Part shown: one piece after another, positions 12,668-24,925 of the stretch
Position numbering within the stretch: the first letter of the stretch is position 1
Layout of the letters: every line of letters begins with the position of its first letter
From: Motacilla alba alba
Lineage: Eukaryota; Chordata; Aves; Passeriformes; Motacillidae
Length of the DNA: 64,000 nt
Direction of reading: 5' to 3'
Assembly (NCBI RefSeq): GCF_015832195.1
Contig: NC_052018.1
Coordinates: forward strand, 59,023,666-59,087,665
The notes under the pieces: generated by a model
Told to the model about the DNA's origin: nothing
Seen by the model: the letters and a program-made list of their open reading frames with translations, nothing else
The model's database searches: none
Translations under genes and position numbers: made by a program

Positions 12668-15600
12668 TTACCAGAATCTAGTTAAATCTCAATTTCTTGA
12701 GACAAGTTAGAATAAATTGTTACAAAACCCCAAGAATTCCTGCTCTTTTATTGGTTTATGTTTTCCTAACATAAACAAGGTTGTGACTGGATTTCCTCTT
12801 TAAATCATTTCATCAGTGCACAACATAGGAATGTGGTTTCCAGAGCATCACTTTCCATGAGATCTCTGGACATCTTCTGTGGGCAGGTTTTTGACCACTC
12901 CTGTTCTTTCCTTGAGAAGGAGAGAAAATCATGTCTACTGGGTCCGACAAAATGAACTTTCAGAGAACTGACGAGGCCAGTGGCTCCCCAGCAGGAGTCC
13001 TTAGGGGAAGGGAAGGGACTGTCAAGGCTGGTGGTGCCCCCATGGTCTAAACTCCTGTCCTTGTCATTGTGGCTGCTCAAACAACTTTTAAGAAGGATAT
13101 GGATTTTCAAAGAATTATACTTTTGCTCTGTAAAAACCCCAAACCAACCTTCAGGAGCATCTCCTGTCAATAAATCTGTCCTTGCTTTCTGCATTTTCTA
13201 TCATACACAGTTACAGCCTACCTTGAAAAGTGAAAAAGTTTGACAGCTGCAGTTTTGTTCATGGGAAAATTACTTTATTCTGAATAAGTAATGGTCTGTC
13301 AGATCATTTCAATTTATTCTAGGACTGAATACACTTGTCTAAGGACCTCTAAAACTTAGTGTGCTGAAAAAGGTTTAGGCATTTCTGAACACTAAATATT
13401 GTGTTAGAGTTAGCATTATTTTTCTGTTTGAACTACACAGGAAAAGTAAGTTACTATCAGCTTATTTCTTTGCAGTTTCTCTTTGAAGGAGTTGAATCTC
13501 AGACTGAAAGCTCTTTTTTATGCAGGTAGCTTACCTGAGCTGTAAATTCTGAACTTTGACTTAGAAGAGGAGCACAGGTTTCTTTTAAACAGTCTGTGTT
13601 GGTTTTATATCACCCTTTAACTGCAGCATTCAATTGTCTTTCTCTGTCACATTGAGTGAAGTAATCAGCACCCATCTTATCCCAAGTACTTTACCGTGAT
13701 GGAAGAGATTTTTCTTCAGTAGATTTACATGAGAAGTTCCTGACTCTTTCCAGTTCCCAGCAATCTCAGATAGAACATGTTTAACTCAGCTGAGCCCTAA
13801 GCAATATTTATGGATAATATATCAAACTGTTGCTGAAATATAGTCATTTCCGAGGGCCTGAATATTTGTTGGCAAATTTTCATTCTGTTAACCAAAACCT
13901 TCAGATTTTTTTGCAACTTGATGCTATTTTTAAAATGTTGCCTAAATCAGTCCAACCAACTAGTTGCATTGTGTGCTTGCCAGATTTCTACAGCAACTTC
14001 GACAGCAGTGCTGCTTGATTATGTTTCACTTATCCTAATCAAAAGGGTTCAAAGGGCTTGAAATAGATTCAGCTGATTACTGTATAGAATCCAGTAGGGC
14101 TCAAAATAGTTTTGCAATGCTCACCTCATTTGCACTGCAGATAGTGCAATTCTCATTATGGAAGGAAAGAAGAAGTTTTGTCCTCATTTTGGGTATAAAA
14201 TATAGTCTCTCCATCTCTTCTTATAGTGATAGTCATATTACTATGAATAATTCACATTACCCTGATTTAAATATATGTTCCAGTTAAGGCAGCTATCATA
14301 TATATTCAATAAATTCTTTAGAATAATTCTTTCTAAGTGTTTAGGATAGCTTACTGTCCAATCTAGGTAATAATTTCCTGCAGTTGACGTGATGTATTTG
14401 ACGGTTTCATTGCTATTCTTTAATTCCTTGGTAACTGGCAGAATGTAGCATAGCAGAGAATATAATTATTGTGCTGCTGCATTTTGCAGTAGCAGTAGCA
14501 TAAAACAGAACATTATAGTATTTATCCAATATTAACAAATTAAACGGAATGTATAATATTGCTGAGAAATGATCTCACAGCTTCTGCTTTAGCAAGTTAC
14601 TCAGCAAGTAGATTTGTTTTTCTAGAACAGATTTTTCCTTAAGAAACAAAAGGAAATGTGAAATGCATACATAAATGTTTTCCTTACATCCTAAATATTT
14701 TTTATTTCTTGCAAAAAATTTAGTCAAAGTGACTGAGACATTTACAAACAAAGAAAGGATGGTATTTACCTCAGGAGAGCAGAGTAGCAGCCTTGGACAA
14801 GCTGTAGTACCGTTGGACAAGCAACCTTGTTGGGACTTGAAAGAAGAGGTAATAGCATAATAATAACACCACTCTCCCTAACTACAAAGTGAGTTGCAAC
14901 TCTTCCCTCACATCTGAATACATTCACGTCAGAGTTTCTCACACATCAGCCATTCATACCCTGCCTTTTTGTGGCACATGACTTGAATTTTGTGAATGTT
15001 TTTTGTTGCACGTGGGCTGCTCCTGTAACATGGATAAAGTAAACTAAACCTGTATCACTCAAACACCAGTCTTCAGATATCCATTGATGAGATTTCCTCA
15101 GACTTTTAATGAGTCACCTCTCCTGCTCTCTCAGGTTCTTTACACTTGTTTCTGACCTTAACTAGGCAGGTGGCTGTTCTATGCCAGACTAGTTCTCATT
15201 CCATCAGTAACTTCTGCCTCTGACATGTTAGTATGTTTCAGATACCGTGATGGTAAACAGCATAGAAAAAGCTGATCTACAAGAACTGGTAAAAATTAAT
15301 TGTTTTCACCTTTCTTTTTGCTGCCACTGTCGTTCGCGGTTGACTCACAAGTATTTACGCACTTAGGTCTGAAAATGATCTTGTTCATATCCTGCAAGAT
15401 TGCTCATTACACAAAGCAGATTTTACCTTACCTTGGCTTCTCAAACCGTTTTTGAGTGTGCTGTTAGTGGCAAAATCTGCCACTTGAGATAATGAGCCCC
15501 TCAGGGAAAAACATCTGATAGTGTTTACTGTCAAAGAACTTAAATAGATTGAGTCTATTTCTTACCTCAAAGCAAAAAGGTGAAGTGATGACATTTTACT

Positions 15601-15969
15601 CAGGAAATGCTTCTCTCCATCACTAGATGCGGCTATAATCAAACACTTATAAATCATGTCAACAAAGTGCAAATCCAGCATTCAGAGTTAAATAAGGGCA
15701 TGTAGATAAACTTCTATTTTAGCACCAAAAAAAATAGATTTGTAACTATTACAAAGCAAGCAAGGAAATCACTTTATTGCTAACCACAGTCCCACCCACA
15801 AATCATTCTAATACTGATTCACCCTTTTATCCATAATGCAGACAATTTCTTTGACAATATTCTAATATTACACATGGTCTCTTGCTTTGTACCAGTAAGT
15901 GCTGCTTCAAATTCCCTCTGTCTCAAGCTACATGCCCATATGAATTATTGTCTTAAAATCTGACTACAA
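12668..15969. other. Non-coding DNA with a GC-richer patch at 12800-13200
   Basis: The patch at about 12805-13200 has a 129-codon minus frame overlapping an 87-codon plus frame. Neither has a recognisable domain, and overlapping frames of this kind are common by chance in GC-richer DNA. An AATAAA word at about 13170 would fit an LTR R/U5 or a 3' end on the plus strand, but nothing else supports that. The rest is AT-rich and shows nothing I can name. Confidence 0.5.
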
Positions 15970-16110
15970 GATTTATCAAATTAGTGGAATGCTTCAGGTC
16001 AGAAGGAATCTCCGGGGATCACAAAATCCAATCTCCAAAGTCAGGGCAAGGCCATCTTAAAAATTAGAAATAATTCCGAGTTACTGTTGGAAATACTTGA
16101 TGTTTGTCTT
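15970..16110 (-). mobile_element. Possible very old CR1 3' fragment
   Basis: The order 'gtcagaaggaatctcc', 'aatccaatctcc' and 'agggcaaggcc' resembles the inverted CR1 3' region (a 'ggaagggacctctgg' type block followed by 'tccaacccc' and 'agggtcacc'). Divergence is high and the ends are uncertain. Confidence 0.4.
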
Positions 16111-16150
16111 TTCTCAGTTGTCATGACTCTTCTCCAGTTTAAATGGCCTT

Positions 16151-16175
16151 AAAAAAAACCAAAAAAAACCCAAAC
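16151..16175. repeat. A/C-rich tract
   Basis: Two runs of eight A interrupted by CC and CCC. Same type as the tract at 2926-2978. Confidence 0.8.
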
Positions 16176-16717
16176 GTAGAGAGCAGCCTTCCAGTGACAT
16201 TGATCAAATTCAACTTAAATGCATTTGTTTTCACACCCATTTCTTTAGTGTTCTGTAACTGATCCTTCTTAATTGTTGGTAGTTAATATTCACTGCAGGT
16301 AGTTTGGCATTTAAAGATCTCCACACATAATCTTTGCCCAGACATGAGTGTCCACATGCTTCTGCAGAGATTTCTTTGTTTCAGATATCAAAGCTGTGCT
16401 TCAAGAGAGAAAAAGAGCCAAAAAATTTACCTTTTCTCACTGTGTATGTGGTCTTTTAATAATCTTCAAAAATCATTTGTTATATAAACATAACTCATGG
16501 ACTCTTACTTTGTATTTGTGGCCAATATACTATATTTTGAAAATAAGGGAACCAACTGCAGAATTGCAATGGGTAAATTTTTCTCATTTGTAGATAAAAA
16601 TTGTTAAATGAGACAATTTGCAATGTTTTGCACAATTTGTAGTGGTTCACAAAGACACTGTCTTGAGCTTAATACTTTTCAGATTTAGGAATATGTTATT
16701 TAAATTATGGGATTTTT

Positions 16718-16830
16718 TTCCTGTATTGGGTTACTTGCAACTGAAGAAAGGTAATAGAGTCAAGAAAGCAGCATGGTATAAGCTGAATGAAAACCAGAAA
16801 TCTTTTCTCTGTGAAAATAGAAGGAACTAG
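16718..16830 (+). repeat. Unrecognised dispersed repeat, copy B
   Basis: Homologous to 12431-12568 in the same orientation and about 4.26 kb away. The reading frame runs open from 16618 to a TAG at 16828-16830, the same stop position as copy A. In the 24-codon shared segment (16759-16830) I count nine base differences, three of them silent. Codons around AWYKL, ENQK and ENRRN are kept. That pattern is compatible with a formerly coding 3' end, but the sample is too small to show selection. The stop is followed immediately by two more copies of the last 10 bases. Confidence 0.7.
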
Positions 16831-16850
16831 AAGGAACTAGAAGGAACTAG
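16821..16850. repeat. 10-bp tandem repeat, three copies
   Basis: AAGGAACTAG is repeated three times exactly. The first copy is the end of repeat copy B, including its TAG stop. The extra copies are absent from copy A, so the expansion happened after the two copies separated. Confidence 0.95.
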
Positions 16851-18679
16851 ATGTGTTTGAAAACTCTGATCACAAGCTATTTTCAACTGAAATCTTTTAA
16901 CAGTGTTGGGCTGAGCTCTATAGCCACTCCTACCAACACAGAAGAGATAGCTTACAGCAACAAATAACTTTTTGAAATTTTATACAAACATGAATAGATA
17001 TGCTATGGCAATTACCTTTCCAGTGTTTTGGGGTTTTTTGCTGTACTGCTATATCTGTAATCAGAATTAAGTTCATTTATTATATGTAAAGCTACAGTAT
17101 TCATTTTATGTAGGATTATATTTAGAATTTGTAAGATGTTTCAGTTCAGTTCGTGTTAAGTTTCTCTTTCCTCAAACAAAGTAAACTGTCTTTTTATACC
17201 TGTGAAACAAACATTTGAGCTGGAAATATTAAAAAATACTCCCCTAGAGGAAAACCAAACTTATTATTTCCTTCTTGAAATGGATTTAATTTCCCAATGG
17301 AAAGAGATGGTTTATGGTTGTTTTGCATTTTTGGTATAGAACAGAAAAGTTTTATGAAAGCTTTCTTTTTATTTTTCAATTTCTTGAAGGGCAGAAAAGT
17401 ACAGAGAAGCTACAAAGAAATCAGTTCTGAATATTTGAATTTTATCCATAGCTATTTTATCAAGATCTCAAAGGTGACATCAAGAGAGTAGACAAAACCC
17501 TTTAGTTTTTAGTTGTATATGGATTTCCTATTACATCTTAACATGAGATTATTGTCATTTTATCTTCTGAGTTATCTCTGCTGTTGCAAAAAACCCATAA
17601 ACTTTGTAAATGCCATACATAAGATGTTTTCTTAAATATTCTATGGTTTAGCTAGGAGGTTCCCTTTTTTCTTTTTTTGTAAGCTAGTGAAAAAATACTT
17701 ACTTAAGTCCATACTGAAAATTTGTATTGTTACTGAAAAGATAAAGCATAGGTAATTTTCTATATAGAGAAATATGCTATAGAACAAATTTTGTCCCTCT
17801 GCCACAGAAAAATTTCTGAATAAGTGACTTCTGAAACAGAACAACTAAGGTGATACAAAGAATCCACATGGAAAATTATAACTTCATAATTGCATCATTT
17901 TATCCCTTCAATGTGCACACCAATTTCTCTATGCAATGATTGCGGTCGTTTTTGAAACACTTATTAAAAATGCGCTTCAAAAATGAATGTGACTGCAGAG
18001 GAGAACAGAACTTCTTTCTAACAGCTACCTTGGGGTTTGTTATACTGTACAAAATAGTATGCACTGCAATCTTGTGGTGAGTTCAGAAAAAATAGGGATT
18101 GGAGAAGCTAAATTCTAAATGCAATGTAGGTCCATTCAAACTCAGGTTTACAAATACACATTTTTCAGTCAACAATTTTCCACATAATTACACTTAATTA
18201 CTGTTTGCAAGAACAAACAGAATAGCATGGAAAGACTTATCAAGCTCTGGCTATAAAATGCACAGCTTGCCAATTACAGGTTCTAGGCTGCAAAATTCAA
18301 GTCTGGAATTTAAAGAGGAGCTTAACTGATGTAGCTTCACCACATAGATTTGTGAGCTTCTATCAAAATGTTTCTTTTTTTTATCAAGAGCAGAGAAAGA
18401 CACAATACACAGAGAAAAAAAAGTCATATAGTATGTATGGATATATGATGTGGGCCTGTTATGACCAAAAATGTTACCCAGAACTGTGTATGTGTAGAGA
18501 TTGCAACCTTGGGTTCATTGAATTTCATAATACCCAAAGTCTTAGAAGCTTTTTTAATCTAAATTTCTCTATCTTGTTGCAAATTATCACAAAGCCACAG
18601 AGATCATCACTAGAAATTATACCACAGATGAATAAAGCAAATATATCTAAGTATATCAAGTTGTTACAAAATTTTATCA
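16851..18679. other. Non-coding AT-rich DNA
   Basis: Short open frames only (up to about 111 codons at 18352-18687, with no recognisable product). No repeat I can name. Confidence 0.55.
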
Positions 18680-19160
18680 CCAATTAATGATTAATCAATA
18701 TAAATCAATAGCATGGCAGTGGTCAATAACAGCAATAACCAATTCTAGATTAACAACCAATATAACTACAGAAACCCAGTAGGTGTATTACAGGTCACAA
18801 TAAACTCATTATATAAGCAACTTATCATAACTACAATGCAAAGACCAATTTTGGCATTTTATAATAGCAATATAAGAGGAGATGTGCTTATGATAGGTTA
18901 CTTATATGGATATATATAGTACAGGTATCAATCAAATTAGACAGATTTCAGGAGTGAAACCATTCCAAAGAGGGAGACAAATCAGTCCCAAAATTTGATC
19001 CAACCATCCCAGAGGTGCGAGGACACATCAAACTGACACCAAAGTGGGATCACAGGGAGCACAATAAGATAACAGAGTGTTTCATCAAAGAGGGTCTATG
19101 TCACAGAGTCTAGGGTCATCTGGGCACTCTCAGTGAGAGTCTGAGATCTGGCAGAAAGTT
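18680..19160. mobile_element. Possible decayed LTR-type sequence (weak)
   Basis: From about 18680 to 18930 there are recurring words of the AATCAATA and ACCAAT type. They are followed by a purine run (AAAGAGGGAGA near 18968) and a GC-richer stretch. The succession resembles some avian LTR elements, but I see no paired ends or duplication, so this is a tentative call. Confidence 0.22.
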
Positions 19161-19789
19161 CATGAGAAATTCAACTGGTTTAGAAAAATAAAAGTATGTG
19201 TGACATAGAAAACCAGAGAAAACTGAGTGAAAAATCCTCTATTTTGGCTAAAAAATCAGTTATTTTTTATAGCCTAGAGTCATAAGAGTGATATGTAGGA
19301 CAACACCACTTCAAGCAGTCAACATGTTGCTAATTTCAATTTTTCATTTGTAACAGCCACTAATTAAATGATTAAAGTGTGCTTACAGTTCTTCCAGATT
19401 AATTTTATTTTCCCAGGCTGCTTCTAGCTTTTCAGATGATAAATTGCCATTAGAGTTTCTTGGGTTTATTCATGGTACCTCACAATGTCTCTGGATCCTT
19501 AATACTTCAGCTATACTTCAAAGTTACCAAATGCACTTTTTAAGGACATTTCTGGTTCACAGGTCGAATTCCCAGCCATCCAGCCCCTACTTTGGCAGGC
19601 AATTTCTCTGACAATGTTTTCCAGGACCCATTTTCTTCTGTTCCATAATTTTCCCTTTTTAAACAGGCCATCTTTATGGCTGCTCAAACTAAAACTGTAG
19701 CAAAAAATATTTACTGTCATGTAGGCTGCTGGGAAAATATAACCATAAACACTTTTTACAGTGCTAATTAGCCACGTTGACATAAAAGA

Positions 19790-19970
19790 ATTTGAATGGT
19801 GCAGAGAAGATTTACTAACGTGTTCAGGGGATGAAAAAGACAAATAATGTGGCCTGTGTAACCTGATGAAAGAGATACTAAGAATGGCTCTGGCTGGGCA
19901 AGCACTAAAGGAGGAAGACAAGAACTGAGGGACAACACAGACACAAAAATCCAGTAGGTCCTGAAACAAA
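19790..19970 (+). mobile_element. Possible old CR1 fragment
   Basis: The stretch 'atggtgcagagaagattta', then 'ggggatgaaa' and 'ctggctgggcaag', follows the order of sense-strand CR1 ORF2 3' sequence but is heavily diverged. The overlapping 152-codon minus frame (19511-19969) is the longest in the window and has no recognisable domain. I regard it as a chance frame. Confidence 0.33.
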
Positions 19971-21284
19971 CTGGCAAGAATATTTCTAATGATTGGAAAA
20001 GGAGGATTCAGAAAAGCCTTGCACTAATTGAAGTGGAAGATCAATGGAAACAATCGTGCAGCCTTTAGACTGTGTCTGGGAGCTTGGAAGCTCTAGGAAC
20101 AGTTTGTGATGGGTCTTCCCAGAACCATGGGTTTACCCACTGAATTATAAGGAAGATTATGGATCCAGTTGTGTGAAATTAATATTTGTGTGATCAACTA
20201 ACTGTTTGCTGGTGACTTATTTCTGAAAATTTACACTGGTAGAAATGAGGCAGAACAGTTCTATTAGACACAGATTAAGTTGTATGCAGAGGACAAAGTA
20301 ATTCTTGCCTTCAGAAGAATGCTGTTAACTCAGCAGAGAACATTTCTCTCAGCAACCTGCATTGGGCATGGAAATGATGTGATTGTGTTAAAGAGAAGCA
20401 CCTCATAAAAAAAAAGAATTAATACTTGAAGTGTTATTATGCTGCATTTGTAATGTTTGATATTATTGGTGTTGTCCTTGTGTCCCTCTGTCTGATGTAG
20501 TAAAAGGCTAGGTAAGAATAGTTAATAATACATCATTTGTTGCTAAGTTGATTCAGTGTCTACTAAGGTAATTACAAGCTATTTGTTGTTCAAATGCCCA
20601 TGATTAAATAGGAAACTTTTCACCTGAATTGTTTTGTTCGCCTTAAGTACTTTAGGAAGTATGATTTAAATCGATGTAGGCTGAAGGTACTGATTAAAAT
20701 TTCTTGTTTGGCTTTATTTTCAGGAGGAAGAAAAATTTCTGACAGTATAACAGTCCCAATACAATCTTGTAGAAGGTCTCTCTGTCTATTACCAAGAGAT
20801 GCAGTGTTGTACTTATTTTCCATCTCTTGCTCTCCTGCTTTTCATGGGTCCTTTGACTAAATTTGTAATTTCTGTTCTCTTTTGCCACTTTGTGCTCAGT
20901 TTAGTTTCCCCTCTCTTCCCAATTTCAGTCCCAAGTCCTGTCAAGCTACAACTGCAAATAGGCTCAAGCCCTGTACAATAAGCCAAAGGAAATGCTACTA
21001 TAGGTGAGAATAGCATCAGACTTCTTCTTTGTACTTAGATTTTCTCTAATTCCTCACTGAGCCTTACTGTTTGAGGAATTGAGAGTTTGAGGAATAGAAA
21101 TAGCCTGTTATGGAGAATTAGACCACATAAGCTTGAGTTAATGAAGTCACATAGATTTTTTTTTCAAGCTCCCACGCAGATAAACAAATGGAACAGAACC
21201 TATTTCTTTTCAAGCAAAAGGAAAAGAGCATCTGCCTGTTCTATGCAGACATTGCAACTTCTCCTGTCTGTGTTGGCATCCAGT
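19971..21284. other. Non-coding DNA
   Basis: Several overlapping frames of 60-70 codons on both strands at 20620-21290, none recognisable. No repeat I can name. Confidence 0.5.
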
Positions 21285-22235
21285 CACTAACGGTGCTCCC
21301 CAACGATCAGTGTGGGCCCAGTCCTGTTTGATATTTGATAATGTGGAAAAAAGGATTGAATCTACCATTAACAAATTTGCAGATGACACCAAGTTGGGTG
21401 GGAATGTCAACCTGCTGGAGGGTAGGAAGGCTCTGCTGAGGGATGTGGACAGGCAGGATTGATGAGCAGAGATCAGTGGAATGAGGTTCAATAAAACTAA
21501 GCACTGGGTCCTGAACATCGGCCACAACAGCCCCAGGTAGTGCTACAGACTTGGACAGAGTGGTTGGAAAGTGGACCAGTGGAAAAGGACCTGGGAGTGC
21601 TGGTTGACCGGGGCTGAACATGAGCCAGTGAGTGCCCAGGTGGGCAGTGGCATCCTGGACTGTATCAGGAATAGTATGGCCAGCAGGACCAGGGATGTTG
21701 TTCTTCTGCTGTGCTTGGCACTGAGGCCTCCTCTCAAGTACCCAGTTCTAGGCCTCTCAATTCAGGAAGGACATTGAAGTGCTGGAGTGTGTCCAGAGAA
21801 GGGCAGCAGAGCTGTGGAAGGGTCTGGAAATAAGGCTTATGAGAAGCAGCTGAGGGAACTGGGGGTGTTTAGTCTGGAGAAGTCTTGGGGGAGATGCTAT
21901 CACTCTTTGCAGCTCTTTACAGCTCCCTGAAAGGAGGGTGTAGCCTGGTGGGGATCGGTCTTTTCTCCCAGGCAATCAGCAACAGAACAAGAGGATGCAG
22001 TCATAAGCTGTGCTAGGACAGCTTTGGGTTAGACCTTAAAAAGAAATTTTTCACAGAAGGGGTGATTAGGCATTGAAACAGCTGCCCAGGGAGGTGGTGG
22101 AGGCATCATCGCTGGAGATGTTTAAGGAAGACTGGATGTAGCACTTAGTCACATGGTCTAGTTGACAAGGTGGTGTTTGGTCAAATGTTTAACTTGATCT
22201 CAGAGACCTTTTCTGAAATAAATAATTATGTGCTT
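21285..22235 (+). mobile_element. CR1 LINE, 3' ~950 bp of ORF2 plus 3' UTR
   Basis: This is the longest CR1 copy in the window and lies in sense orientation. CR1 ORF2 encodes an endonuclease and reverse transcriptase; here only the C-terminal part remains. At 21376-21387 the frame reads F-A-D-D, the catalytic reverse-transcriptase motif, followed by TKLGG. Two successive TGA codons about 20 codons later (near 21460) break the frame, so the copy is dead. Downstream come the usual CR1 blocks: 'ggaacag/ctgcccagggaggtggtgg' type sequence near 22077-22100, then 'cacatggtctag' near 22150 and a degenerate 3' terminus near 22200-22235. Antisense frames of 60-105 codons at 21210-21975 are artefacts of this element. 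Confidence 0.93.
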
Positions 22236-22295
22236 CTGTGTGCAGGTAACATTTAGCTAATTTTTGTTCATCTGTATCATTGGGAGGATGGCAAG
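22236..22295. other. Short spacer
   Basis: Spacer between the CR1 copy and the MIR-like fragment. Nothing recognised. Confidence 0.5.
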
Positions 22296-22405
22296 ACCGG
22301 ATTGGAAAGAGCAGAGTAAAGCGTGTGGCCACAGGAGATCAAGGTTCAATTTCTAAGACTGATCTTTCACTAACATAATGTTCTCATCTCAGCAGGTAAA
22401 AAAAT
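22296..22405 (+). mobile_element. Possible MIR-type SINE fragment
   Basis: An 'aggagatcaaggttcaattt' stretch resembles the tRNA-derived head of MIR/CORE SINEs, including a degenerate B-box. It is followed by 'ctttcactaac' and then 'gtaaaaaaatacggg', which matches the core. The middle of the element appears deleted. It is old and inactive. Confidence 0.42.
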
Positions 22406-24872
22406 ACGGGCTTTCTCTGTATCTTCTTGTTCTGCATTTCCTGGCTTTATGTTCATAACACATTTCTCCTTTTGCTCTGCATTAGCTATAGTTATCCTAT
22501 TATTTAAAGGCATCCTTCAGCTCCAGCTATCCCCATGATTCCTTATCTCTGCCATTCTACTATGACTTAGGCAGAAATCAGAGTGATATTTGTTCTATAC
22601 AAAGCCTGAAAAAAAGAGATAAGTAGAAAAAACCCAAGCACTTGGGAAACAAAGGTTGTTTACTTTTGTTCCACTTAGGCAATCAATTTTGTCAACTCTT
22701 TTCTGTCTCAGTAGCCTTGTCTGTGGATTTCTTTCTTTAAGCCTGTCTAAATGACAAAAACACTGTTTCCCAGGAAAAGGAAAAAACAGAAGAGCTAATG
22801 GGAAAAGACATGCAGTATGACACAGTAAAGAAGATCAAGAGTTAATCTAAATCTTGCTTTTTGGAGATTATTTACATACTTTTTTGTCTACCTTTTCACC
22901 CTTTGTATAGGTACAAGTACAATTTGTTATGTGATGGGAAACTTCAACTCTTCTTTTTCTCCTGAAATTTTTCATTAAAACAGACTACCAGCATATTAGG
23001 TTGCTGATACAAGATAGCCTATAGCTGAAAAACTGAGGGGTTTTTTCTTTCTTTTAAGGTTTTTAAAGGAACTAAAGTCCATACTGAAGGGGACAATTGA
23101 AATTATTTAAGGGGCTCTGAAGTGGACTTAGGATAAACACAGCGCACAGTAAACCAATAATATTTCTGCTGACTATATACTCTTTTACTCAAGCAGGGAA
23201 AACATTGTCTCCAGAAGAAAAAACACTTATGAAATTAGTTAATTTGTAAAGAGCAAAAAGATAATGGGGTACAAGAGAAAAATAGCATTTGTAGGACTGT
23301 TAGACTCTGTGACAAGGGAAACAGTAGACAGAGCATAGTGCTTACCACAGCATGGCAGTGCTAATTTAGTGCATATCAATTTTTGGTAGCACCATTGGTA
23401 TATTGGTCACAGACAGAAATGACACCAGTAAATGAAGGGTGACTATGGCCAATTATGCAATTTGCTTTGTGAGGATATCCTGTTTAAACATTCAGATGTG
23501 GATATTTCGATCATTATTAAAGGTGCATGCTAAAATATTTCCTCTGGTAGATTTACCAAGATTAGTCTGAGAGAGAAGAATGTAGATTAGGAGAGCAGCC
23601 ACATTAGTCTGTCCATCACTGGACCCAAAAAGTGAATGTCATGTCACTGAACCTTCAATGTTTCAAGACCATTTCCACAATTACTGAGTTTCCAATCTGA
23701 AATACCTTTTTTGCTCTCTCCATCAGTTCAAATACGTGGTTAAAGTGAAAGAACAGATTAGAATGGTTCAATTTTTTGTCTATCCTATAGGTTCAAGGAC
23801 AAGTGATAAGTCTGTGAAAATGCTTTGTTGGGCATTTATAAATACAAGACCAGGAGGTGAAGTATCTTTTACTTCAGTCAACTGCTATCTTTTTCTCTAT
23901 AAAAATAAATCTTCAAACAACACTAGTTATTCATTATACATCTATTATATGACCTTTTGGACAAAATTCAAGTTCAGAAAGATGAGATATAACTGCAGAG
24001 TATGTGTTCATTGAGATCTAGAACTGGTGTTGCATCCTAGAGTACAGGATTTATACAAGTCAGGACAAGCAATGGAGTCATATGAAAAGAAAGAAGTAAC
24101 ACACTGAAAGGACTGACCGTGAAATCAGGAAACAATACTGGAAAACTAGCATCATTTTTTGTCTTCTTTATTGCAGTGGGTTAATTTTCTAAATTATCAA
24201 ACCCTCATGTACCACAGCGGTAAAATGGCATGTGAGTAGTCACAGATACCATAGAGCCAAAAAGAACCAATCCGGTGGTGGACATGGGACTGCACTGGTG
24301 CATATTGAAGGACACAAATCAAAATTTTTGATGGTTTTATATAGCAGTTAGAAGACCTGATCTGATGAAGATTCATTGTTGTGGACAGATGTTATTGACA
24401 TTTCAAAAAGCTTGAGCATAAGAACTGATCTGCTGCCCCTTGAATGACTTTGAACCAGCACCAGCTGTTGTGACTGCAAAGTATTTGATTTGGCAGAAGG
24501 AGTCCTGAAATCTGCTTTCTTGCACTGCCAAACTGTGTCATTTGTACTGAATGTCAAATGAGCAAATGTTGTACATTTTTACCTCTTAGAACTACTTATG
24601 ACCATATCTTACTCCACTTCAACCCAATATGTAGACTGTATCCATTTTTTCACATTAATTCTGAATCATTCTTTGAACATTTTAGTTAGCCCATAGTTTT
24701 AATTTGGCTGATTTAACCATTCTTCCTCCTGCAAACCTGTTTAATATGTGTCCAATTATTTTGCTAGTCACACATTTGGGACAAAGAAGAGACTGAACAA
24801 AACCTCCTAGAAGTAAGTAATATGAGTCTGTGCAATTTGGTGTTCTAATAACAAAAGTCAAAAGGTTGGGTC

Positions 24873-24925
24873 TTTTTTTTTTTTTTTTTTTTTTTTTTTG
24901 GGTTTGGGTTTTGGATTTTTTTAAT
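24873..24925 (-). repeat. Poly(T)27 with T/G-rich edge
   Basis: A run of about 27 T is followed by GGGTTTGGGTTTTGG-type sequence. On the minus strand this is an A/C-rich segment leading into poly(A), which could be the tail of a minus-strand retroposon. No body of such an element is recognisable to its right. Confidence 0.8.

Noticed and set aside
19511..19969. 152-codon minus frame, longest in the window
   Set aside because: No recognisable domain, odd Ser/Phe-rich composition, overlaps a possible CR1 fragment and another minus frame in a different phase.
21210..21975. Several minus frames of 60-105 codons
   Set aside because: Antisense shadows of the plus-strand CR1 copy.
22330..22360. 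Possible tRNA B-box (ggttcaattt)
   Set aside because: No cloverleaf can be drawn; it fits a decayed MIR-type SINE head better.
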